From positions 1-11,860 of the forward strand of contig JAJZOB010000014.1 in NCBI GenBank assembly GCA_021852135.1: a DNA stretch of 11,860 nt, in the 5' to 3' direction. Positions within the stretch are counted from its first letter, which is position 1. Every line of letters starts with the position of its first letter. The position numbers and the translations under genes were made by a program. This DNA is from Nanobdellota archaeon. GTDB taxonomy: Archaea; Nanoarchaeota; Nanoarchaeia; Parvarchaeales; Parvarchaeaceae. Under the pieces are notes generated by a model. That model had not been told where the DNA came from. It searched no databases and saw only the letters and a list, made by a program, of their open reading frames with translations. Shown in pieces: positions 6,743 through 11,674 of this stretch.

Positions 6743-7731
6743 AGGTTGAGAGAAGAACTGTGTCCTCCAAAAAGAGACGCATTTGGAGAAATGTACTTCT
6801 TTATATTATTTATTGCAATGTATGCTTCTGCTCCCCCGACAGCTATAAGTGCAAATTTATTTTCATCAGTCACATTTGCTATATCTCCGGCAGCATAAAC
6901 TCCATCAATACTTGTTTTGTAGTTGTGGTCTACTTTTATATACCTATTTGTTGTTTCTATTTTAAGTGATTTGAAAACGGAAGGATTAACTTTGTAACCT
7001 ATCGCTACGACTACTGCATCAACCTCAAGAGTTCTGCTTGTTTTATTTGTGTTATCGAATAGTTCTATGCTTTTAATTGTATTTTTATCACCATTTATTT
7101 TTTTTACATCAGTGTTCATTATTATCCCCGCTTTGCTGTCCCTTTTTACCGCATCCACGCTCGATTCGGCAGCTTTAAAAGTATTGTTGTGCTGTATTAT
7201 GTAGGTCTTTTTACATAAGGTAGAAAGCTGCATTTGATAATCAAAAGCAGAATCTCCTCCGCCAATAATAGCAACTGTTTTGTCCTTAAAATCATTTACA
7301 GATTTAACTGAATAATACAAGCCTTTTCCTTCATACTGTTCTTCCCCGTCTATATTTAATTTATTTGGGTGGAAATCCCCTACTCCACCGCATATAAGGA
7401 CGGCTTTGCTAGCGTATTTTTTCTGATTGTTTACTTCTATGGCGAATCTCCCGTTTTCTGGGATTATATCCGTCACTTTTGAATTGAATTCAATTCTTTT
7501 TTTGAAAAGCATGCTTTGCTCGTACATTTTATTTGATAACTCTACCGCTTTCATTTTAGGTACTGCCTGTACATCGTATACTACCTTTTCGGGATAAAGC
7601 TCCAGCATCTGGCCTCCATATGTATCTAGGCTTTCAAGGGTTATGCTGTTTATTTCTCTTAAGCCTGCACAGAAAGTAGCGAACATTCCCGTTGGCCCTG
7701 AACCTATTATTATAAGGTCAGTCTCTTCCAT
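6739..7731 (-). CDS. Ferredoxin/flavodoxin-NADP+ reductase, thioredoxin-reductase-like type
   Basis: This FAD enzyme passes electrons between NADP(H) and ferredoxin or flavodoxin. I place the start at ATG 7731-7729, giving 330 residues, because it leads straight into the FAD strand METDLIII-type sequence with GSGPTG (10-15) and leaves 8 nt after the upstream stop. An in-frame ATG at 7779 would overlap that gene by 40 bp. Diagnostic pieces of the YumC-type FNR are present: SLDTYGGQM, LYPEKVVYDVQAVPKMKA (46-62), the NADPH motif IIGGGDSA (155-162), VYAAGDIA, and the C-terminal GHSSSL that stacks over the flavin. The CxxC pair of true thioredoxin reductases is missing, which supports FNR rather than TrxR. 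Length matches the bacterial family (about 330). It overlaps nnrD by ATGA. Confidence 0.88.
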   Translation of the reverse strand: MEETDLIIIGSGPTGMFATFCAGLREINSITLESLDTYGGQMLELYPEKVVYDVQAVPKMKAVELSNKMYEQSMLFKKRIEFNSKVTDIIPENGRFAIEVNNQKKYASKAVLICGGVGDFHPNKLNIDGEEQYEGKGLYYSVKSVNDFKDKTVAIIGGGDSAFDYQMQLSTLCKKTYIIQHNNTFKAAESSVDAVKRDSKAGIIMNTDVKKINGDKNTIKSIELFDNTNKTSRTLEVDAVVVAIGYKVNPSVFKSLKIETTNRYIKVDHNYKTSIDGVYAAGDIANVTDENKFALIAVGGAEAYIAINNIKKYISPNASLFGGHSSSLNL

Positions 7732-7739
7732 AGAGCTTA

Positions 7740-7982
7740 TTAGCTGTATTCTCTCCAGGTATAGCTGCAGTTTACGCACTTGTAGAATCTAGTCGGGGGT
7801 TCATCTGAACTCCTTGTCTGTTCGATCCATGATATTATTTTTTTCTGACCACATTTAGGGCATTCTGTACTTGTTTCAAACTCCATCTGAGACATGCTTT
7901 CTTCTTCTGATGGGGCTTCTTCAACAGTTTTTTTCTTGAGTTTTTTCGCCTTTCCTTTTAGTTCCATGTCTTCTTCTTTCAT
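7740..7982 (-). CDS. TFS/TFIIS-type zinc-ribbon transcript cleavage factor, short form
   Basis: The 80-residue protein ends in a TFIIS C-terminal zinc ribbon: CPKCGQKK (Cys41, Cys44), TRSSDEPPTRFYKC (Cys69) and NCSYTWREY (Cys72). The tip Asp60-Glu61 is the acidic pair that enters the RNA polymerase active site and promotes cleavage of backtracked RNA. Archaeal TFS normally has about 105-115 residues with an N-terminal RPB9-like ribbon as well. Here that first ribbon is absent and is replaced by about 40 residues of Lys- and Glu-rich, probably disordered sequence. The gene heads the minus-strand operon with FNR and nnrD. A TATA box 27 nt upstream of ATG 7982 predicts leaderless translation. 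A second Met at residue 6 is a possible start. The ribbon identity is firm; its role as sole TFS is inferred. Confidence 0.9.
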   Translation of the reverse strand: MKEEDMELKGKAKKLKKKTVEEAPSEEESMSQMEFETSTECPKCGQKKIISWIEQTRSSDEPPTRFYKCVNCSYTWREYS

Positions 7983-8005
7983 TTTATATGTAGTAATTTG
8001 TAATT

Positions 8006-8013
8006 CTTAAATC
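8006..8013 (-). promoter_or_regulatory. TATA-like box for the TFS-FNR-nnrD operon
   Basis: On the minus strand this reads GATTTAAG, centred about 27 nt before ATG 7982, giving a leaderless operon transcript. It is divergent from the promoter at 8047-8054. Confidence 0.5.
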
Positions 8014-8046
8014 TTCCTTTTAATTTAAAAACCTTTTCAAAACTAT

Positions 8047-8054
8047 ATTTATAA
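8047..8054 (+). promoter_or_regulatory. TATA box for the seven-TM coiled-coil protein gene
   Basis: ATTTATAA within a longer TATATTTATAA run is centred about 26 nt before ATG 8077. A leaderless mRNA is predicted. Confidence 0.6.
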
Positions 8055-8076
8055 TCTAAAAAAGTTATATTAAAAT

Positions 8077-9738
8077 ATGAAAATAAGTTACATTATAGCA
8101 ATATTGTTAGTATTGTCAGCATTTTCAGTATCATTAGTCCATGCACAAACAGTAATACCAATCAGTACTTCAACTTCTTCAGGTAGCTCCTTCCTTTCTG
8201 GGTTAAGCTCAGGAAATTCTTACATTTATGCGGGGTTTTTTGCCATAGTGATGTTTATAATATTTGCAATAGCTTTGGATAGAACACAGCTTTCCAGTGG
8301 AAGGATTGGAATCTCCTTTATCTTTGCGCTTATAACCTTTTTTCTACTCTACACAGATAATGCTTTGATGCATTTCTTCCTGAATACTTTTATAGTATTA
8401 GCATTTATAGCATTGATCCTTGGCATGCTTGCTGCGGTTAAGTCTCCGAAGTCTATAAAACTAATTGGATTAATTGTTGCACTTTTCCTGATTATAATCT
8501 TGTTTGAAAATGATTCAAACCTTACAAACTTTGTGAATTCTACTTTTCACATCAACATACTTTCTATATTACCACTTGTTTTTGGGGTAATTGCAGTTGC
8601 TGTTTTTATAATTTTGCTTTTAAGAGGAGTAAAAACGCACAGTAACATAGTTTTAAGGGTTATCCTACTTTTTATAGTCTTCCTTCTTATTGCATTGTTG
8701 ATACCTGGGTTTGGAGGCTTTTTATTTAGCCCAATAGTTCTGATTCCTTTGTTTGCTGCCATACTGTTAGTAATATTCTTAATTAGAAGATCTGGTAGAC
8801 ACGCTCCTAAGCTTTCAAAGCAGGATAAAGCGCTTTCTTCGTGGTCGCAAACGAGAGCGCTGAAGAAACAGCAGGCAAACCTTAATAATAAAAATACCGT
8901 TATAAGCAACGCTGGAAACAGTCAAGCAGGAGATTTATTTGACCTATCAAATGCGGTTAATAACGGAGTTATGGGCCAAGTTCCAACAAATAAATCGGCA
9001 AAAAAATTATTTCAAAGAAGGCTATCTAAAGACTCAAGACAGAAAAATGTTGCAAGTTTGCTAAATGAAAGAAATAAAACTTTAGACCATACTCTTAACC
9101 TATCAGATTCTACAAGGCTCAAAGAATTGGCAAAGATCGACAAAAAACTTAAGAAGATATCTCCTAAAATCGTTCCGCAATCTCCTGATCAAATAAGGCA
9201 GAAGAACCTTGTAAACGAACAGAAGAATCAGCAAAAACAAGAGATGCTTGAAGAACAAAGGCTTGCTGATGCTCAATTCGAGGCTGCAAAAAGAAATGCA
9301 GAAAGAGAGAAAGCAGAGCAGGCTAGACTCGAAGAACAGGCAAAAATGGCTGAAGCAGCAAGACAGCAGGATGAACAGCGGAGAATGCTAGAAGAACAGG
9401 CAAGATTGGCAGAATCAGTAAGAAAGAAAGCCGAAAATAACAAACAGCAAAGTTCACAGAATATAAATTCGGGGGTTACTGGTCCAAACAGTGCATTTGA
9501 TAAAAGGGTAAAAACACCCTTGTGGTTCTCTCATAAATCACCTGTAGATGAAAATGGGAAACTGGATGTACAGATGCAGAATGAAATAGAAGCAAGGGGA
9601 TTAACGGACAGACGCGAAAATCTAGTCAATTTGATAAACTCCGGAAAATTATCTGGCAGGCAGCTTAAGGACGCAAGGAATGAATTAAATAGAATAGATT
9701 ACAGGCTGAAAAAATACGGCAGAGATATACACAGATAA
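8077..9738 (+). CDS. Polytopic membrane protein with cytoplasmic coiled-coil tail, function unknown
   Basis: I recognise no known family in these 553 residues. The order is a signal peptide (1-24, cleavage after VHAQ-type end), a Ser/Gly-rich stretch (30-48), then about seven hydrophobic segments at roughly 49-67, 77-92, 99-121, 127-143, 161-183, 191-210 and 215-236. An RRSGRH basic stop follows, then a long soluble tail. Residues about 375-455 are an Ala/Glu/Gln/Arg-rich heptad region with repeats around LEEQARLAE and LEEQAKMAE, a long single coiled coil as in TolA-like or scaffolding proteins. The last 60 residues (KTPLWFSHKSP, then a charged helical end) look like a small globular domain. 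With the tail inside by the positive-inside rule, it could anchor a cytoplasmic partner to the membrane, but this is inference. The gene is alone, between a divergent TFS operon and tRNA-Ala. Confidence 0.85.
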   Translation: MKISYIIAILLVLSAFSVSLVHAQTVIPISTSTSSGSSFLSGLSSGNSYIYAGFFAIVMFIIFAIALDRTQLSSGRIGISFIFALITFFLLYTDNALMHFFLNTFIVLAFIALILGMLAAVKSPKSIKLIGLIVALFLIIILFENDSNLTNFVNSTFHINILSILPLVFGVIAVAVFIILLLRGVKTHSNIVLRVILLFIVFLLIALLIPGFGGFLFSPIVLIPLFAAILLVIFLIRRSGRHAPKLSKQDKALSSWSQTRALKKQQANLNNKNTVISNAGNSQAGDLFDLSNAVNNGVMGQVPTNKSAKKLFQRRLSKDSRQKNVASLLNERNKTLDHTLNLSDSTRLKELAKIDKKLKKISPKIVPQSPDQIRQKNLVNEQKNQQKQEMLEEQRLADAQFEAAKRNAEREKAEQARLEEQAKMAEAARQQDEQRRMLEEQARLAESVRKKAENNKQQSSQNINSGVTGPNSAFDKRVKTPLWFSHKSPVDENGKLDVQMQNEIEARGLTDRRENLVNLINSGKLSGRQLKDARNELNRIDYRLKKYGRDIHR

Positions 9739-9759
9739 AACTAGCAATAGCTATTTATT

Positions 9760-9767
9760 CTATATTT
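9760..9767 (+). promoter_or_regulatory. Likely TATA box for tRNA-Ala
   Basis: CTATATTT is centred about 35 nt before the mature tRNA, so a transcript would start near 9790 with a short 5' leader for RNase P. The T-rich part of the same stretch (9761-9772) may also end the upstream mRNA. A second AT-rich run at 9783-9792 is too close to the tRNA to be its promoter. Confidence 0.4.
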
Positions 9768-9798
9768 TTATTCTTAGCTTATCTTTATATTTTATGGA

Positions 9799-9871
9799 GG
9801 GCTCGTGGCGCAATCGGCAACGTGCTCCCATGGCATGGGAGAGACTACGGGTTCAAATCCCGTCGAGTCCA
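9799..9871 (+). tRNA. tRNA-Ala, anticodon GGC
   Basis: The 73-nt cloverleaf folds without an intron. The acceptor stem GGGCTCG/CGAGTCC contains the G3-U70 wobble pair that identifies alanine tRNAs to AlaRS. The D-loop AATCGGCA keeps A14, G18-G19 and A21; the D-stem has a G10-U25 wobble and a C13/A22 mismatch. The anticodon arm is CTCCC / ATGGCAT / GGGAG with U33 and anticodon GGC, reading GCC and GCU codons. The variable loop is AGACT, the T-arm is ACGGG/TTCAAAT/CCCGT, and A73 is the discriminator. CCA is not encoded; CTT follows. Loop residues A32 and U38 can pair, a known trait of tRNA-Ala(GGC). It is a single tRNA, not part of a cluster. Confidence 0.97.
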
Positions 9872-9888
9872 CTTGATTAATAGAATAA

Positions 9889-9893
9889 TTTTT
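9889..9893 (+). terminator. Oligo-T terminator after tRNA-Ala
   Basis: A T5 run follows the tRNA 3' end by 17 nt, within AATTTTTATT. This is the usual form of intrinsic archaeal termination for stable RNA genes. Confidence 0.5.
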
Positions 9894-9996
9894 ATTAAAG
9901 CTTTATAAGAAGTTTCAATACCTATTCTTTATCCGATTTAATCCACATTTAATAAAAGAGAAATTCTCAGCGGGATTTTTTTAAATAACTTTTTAG

Positions 9997-10092
9997 CCTT
10001 ATGGCAACCTATAAGCCAAATGCCGCTTTCCTACTATAAGGATTTATGGATCCGCTTGCCCGCCTGCTCCACCTGTATTTGTTACCATAAAG
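9997..10092 (-). ncRNA. Candidate structured RNA or unassigned element between tRNA-Ala and eS1
   Basis: No recognisable gene lies between 9872 and 10132. Within it, the 96 bases at 9997-10092 stand out by being far richer in G+C than the flanks, and by closing on themselves. On the minus strand CTTTATGGTAAC (10092-10081) pairs with GTTGCCATAAGG (10008-9997) over 12 bp, with two G-U wobbles and no mismatch. Read on the plus strand, the same positions give two A-C mismatches, so a minus-strand RNA is favoured. Its interior is G-rich and holds four G-runs (GG, GG, GG, GGG between about 10073 and 10059) and small hairpins such as TCCT/AGGA. A TATA-like TTTATAGA at 10115-10108 could start it near 10087. 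It matches no RNA family I know: no C/D boxes, no H/ACA end, not tRNA, 5S, SRP or RNase P RNA. Confidence 0.35.
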
Positions 10093-10107
10093 AATAATGG
10101 GATTGAA

Positions 10108-10115
10108 TCTATAAA
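10108..10115 (-). promoter_or_regulatory. TATA-like box upstream of the candidate RNA
   Basis: TTTATAGA on the minus strand, just past the eS1 stop codon, would place a transcription start near 10086-10088. A consensus TTTAAATA on the plus strand at 9980-9987 could instead drive a plus transcript from about 10010, so the direction is not settled. Confidence 0.3.
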
Positions 10116-10132
10116 TGTGTTTGGACTGCTTA

Positions 10133-10669
10133 TTAATTGCCTAGATTTTCTATCATCCTTATCTCAGTAGCTCTGGTTGGATAAATCTTGCTTAGCTTTT
10201 TGTGCAGCTGGTTCTGTACTTTTCCTGCAAGTATCTCTAGAATTAATTCCTTCAGGTTCTTCTTTTCTCCTAAACTGTCTATAAATTCATTTGCTTCGGC
10301 TCTTACAAACTTTTTGTATTTGTTCTCTGCCTTGCTTATTAGTATCAAGACTTTTATTGCGTATTCCTTTTCGTCTATTTTTACCTTTCTTACTACGTCA
10401 ATTTTTGAAGAATTATGCCTAACCATTCTACCCACTTGTTCTCTTGAAAGTATAAGTGATTCGAGCTGCGCATTTGCCGTGTTTTCTGTTGAAGAAATCA
10501 GCCTAAAACCAAGCTTAAAGCCTGGTTTTGTCTTTATCTCCGGCAGATTGTTTGCATTTATGAATAGTACTCTTTTTTGTATGTTTGCTTCATTTCCGTA
10601 TACGCTGCCTATCTCTGCGTTATCGAAATCAACGGCTTTTACTTTATACCAGGAATTAGGCTGATTCAT
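10133..10669 (-). CDS. rps3ae: Small ribosomal subunit protein eS1 (S3Ae)
   Basis: This is the archaeal/eukaryotic small-subunit protein eS1, located on the 30S platform near the mRNA exit. The 178 residues keep the family's landmarks: WYKVKAVDFDNAEIGSVYG at the N-terminus, RVLFINANNL, the central LSREQVGRMVRHNSSKIDVV segment that corresponds to the family's SLVRR region, KKFVRAEANEFID, and the C-terminal IYPTRATEIRMIE. Typical archaeal S3Ae has about 195-205 residues; this one lacks the basic N-terminal extension. It overlaps the uS15 stop by ATGA, so translation is probably coupled. It is the last gene of the minus-strand operon. Identification is firm. Confidence 0.93.
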   Translation of the reverse strand: MNQPNSWYKVKAVDFDNAEIGSVYGNEANIQKRVLFINANNLPEIKTKPGFKLGFRLISSTENTANAQLESLILSREQVGRMVRHNSSKIDVVRKVKIDEKEYAIKVLILISKAENKYKKFVRAEANEFIDSLGEKKNLKELILEILAGKVQNQLHKKLSKIYPTRATEIRMIENLGN

Positions 10670-11091
10670 ATCTTTACTACCAACCTTGCAGATTCAAGTG
10701 AATATTCATAGTCTTTAGGTAATGCCTTAGTTTGTTTGTAGTATTTAATGAGTTTTTTTATCCTGTTTTCAAGAACAACCAGGCTTCTTATTGAATGTTT
10801 GTCTTTTTTCATCTTATCAACGTGCATATGCAGCTTTACAGCTTTCCTATAGAGCGCTATTAAGTCTTCTGGCAATTGCTCCTGTATCTCTCTGCTTCTA
10901 AGTATTGTGCTTATGCTTTTCTTTGTTATATCTTTTACAGAAGGTATCCCGTACTGGTCCTTTAATATCGTTCCTATCTCCGATTTTGTAAGGCCTTTCT
11001 GCGATTTGTTTATTATGAGCTGTTCTACTTCCTCCTGCTTGTAATTAAGCCAGTGGGGCACGAACCTGTTCTTAACATTAATAACTTTCAT
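10666..11091 (-). CDS. rps15: Small ribosomal subunit protein uS15
   Basis: This primary 16S rRNA-binding protein of the 30S central domain has 141 residues, close to the archaeal norm of about 150. Family motifs occur in order: VPHWLNYKQEEVEQLI, GLTKSEIGTILKDQYGIPSVK (residues 33-53), an ILRSREIQEQLPEDL segment, KDKHSIRSLVVLENRIKKLI, then YYKQTKALPKDYEYSLESA at the end. The start ATG lies inside the last codons of bud32 (14-bp overlap) and has a strong Shine-Dalgarno sequence 7 nt upstream. The downstream eS1 gene overlaps its stop by ATGA. Pairing of S15 with S3Ae is a known archaeal arrangement. Confidence 0.95.
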   Translation of the reverse strand: MKVINVKNRFVPHWLNYKQEEVEQLIINKSQKGLTKSEIGTILKDQYGIPSVKDITKKSISTILRSREIQEQLPEDLIALYRKAVKLHMHVDKMKKDKHSIRSLVVLENRIKKLIKYYKQTKALPKDYEYSLESARLVVKI

Positions 11092-11674
11092 TATATCTCC
11101 TCCTTTCTTCTATATCTTTAAGATGAGTATCTATTCCTTTAAATTCTTTTCTAATTTTAGATTTATAAGCATTTAAGAAGGAGCGATAAGCTTCTTTATA
11201 TAAGTCATTGTGTTTTGATTTTAATGCATTTTTAAATAGGAAAATGTCACTTGCGAAATCTTCATCCTTTGACGAATGATAACTTAAGCCGAAATCTATA
11301 ATGTAAAGTTTCTTGTCGTTCTTTATAATATTTGCGGTTGTAAGGTCTCCGTGTATTACGCCAAAGTTATGCATTTCTGCAACTAATATACCTATACTAT
11401 TTGCATCATTAACTGAAAATTCTTCTGCCAATCTTTTTCCTTCTATCTTTTCCATCCATATCTCTTTTTTACCTTCAATATATCTCAATGGTCTTGGAAC
11501 ATTTAAACCGCTTTCATAAAGAAAACGCATTATATTAAATTCTGCCTTGCTTCTATTCCTTCTAAGTTTTTCGTCTATTTCTCTTATTCTGTAGCTTTTC
11601 TTTATCCTTCTTTTTATTATTACGTTGTTTTTTTCATACACAACTGCTTCCGATCCAAATGCAAGAACTTTCAT
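11078..11674 (-). CDS. bud32: KEOPS complex kinase/ATPase Bud32
   Basis: Bud32 is the small atypical kinase of the KEOPS complex, which with Kae1 makes the t6A37 modification on ANN-reading tRNAs. The 198 residues show the compact RIO-like kinase core: GSEAVVY (7-13), Lys21 in VIIKRRIKKSYR, Glu45, WMEKIEGKRL, the catalytic HGDLTTANII with Asp110 and Asn115, and IIDFGLSYHS with metal-binding Asp127. The Arg-rich C-terminal tail ERRRY is also family-like. The gene is separate, not the Kae1-Bud32 fusion found in many archaea, and Kae1 is not in this window. It overlaps the upstream TGS gene by ATGA and uS15 by 14 bp. Context ties t6A synthesis to ribosome production. Confidence 0.95.
   Translation of the reverse strand: MKVLAFGSEAVVYEKNNVIIKRRIKKSYRIREIDEKLRRNRSKAEFNIMRFLYESGLNVPRPLRYIEGKKEIWMEKIEGKRLAEEFSVNDANSIGILVAEMHNFGVIHGDLTTANIIKNDKKLYIIDFGLSYHSSKDEDFASDIFLFKNALKSKHNDLYKEAYRSFLNAYKSKIRKEFKGIDTHLKDIEERRRYNESY
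11099..11106 (-). promoter_or_regulatory. Strong Shine-Dalgarno sequence for uS15, inside bud32
   Basis: On the minus strand this reads AAAGGAGG, 7 nt before the uS15 ATG. It is the only near-perfect ribosome binding site I found in the window, and it confirms the start at 11091. The bases are at the same time the Glu-Arg-Arg-Arg codons of the Bud32 tail. Confidence 0.85.

Noticed and set aside
7732..7779. Longer start (ATG 7779) for the ferredoxin-NADP reductase
   Set aside because: It adds 16 residues before the conserved FAD strand and overlaps TFS by 40 bp. ATG 7731 gives the family length of about 330.
8547..8909. 120-codon minus-strand open frame within the seven-TM gene
   Set aside because: It lies opposite the hydrophobic codons of the membrane segments, which often leaves an open antisense frame. 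No start signal is seen.
9280..9440. Tandem DNA repeat in the coiled-coil region
   Set aside because: The similarity is at the protein level (LEEQAxxAE heptads). The DNA copies are diverged and not a true tandem array.
9820..9845. An independent hairpin or terminator at the perfect CTCCCAT/ATGGGAG repeat
   Set aside because: It is the anticodon arm of tRNA-Ala.
9958..9968. Small palindrome GAGAA-A-TTCTC
   Set aside because: Five-base arms are expected by chance in AT-rich DNA, and no T-run follows to make it a terminator.
9997..10092. The inverted ends as terminal repeats of a small mobile element
   Set aside because: No target-site duplication is visible at the borders and no second copy occurs in the window. 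The wobble pairs fit an RNA stem better than DNA repeats. It is not fully excluded without a genome-wide copy search.
10009..10092. A frameshifted gene joining MVTNTGGAGGQADP to INPYSRKAAFGL on the minus strand
   Set aside because: Two short frames can be joined by one shift, but the product is under 30 residues, matches nothing I know, and there is no outside evidence of a sequencing error.
10188..10664. 158-codon open frame on the plus strand opposite eS1
   Set aside because: It mirrors the eS1 coding frame. The product is Ser/Phe/Leu-rich without family motifs, while the minus-strand frame is clearly eS1.
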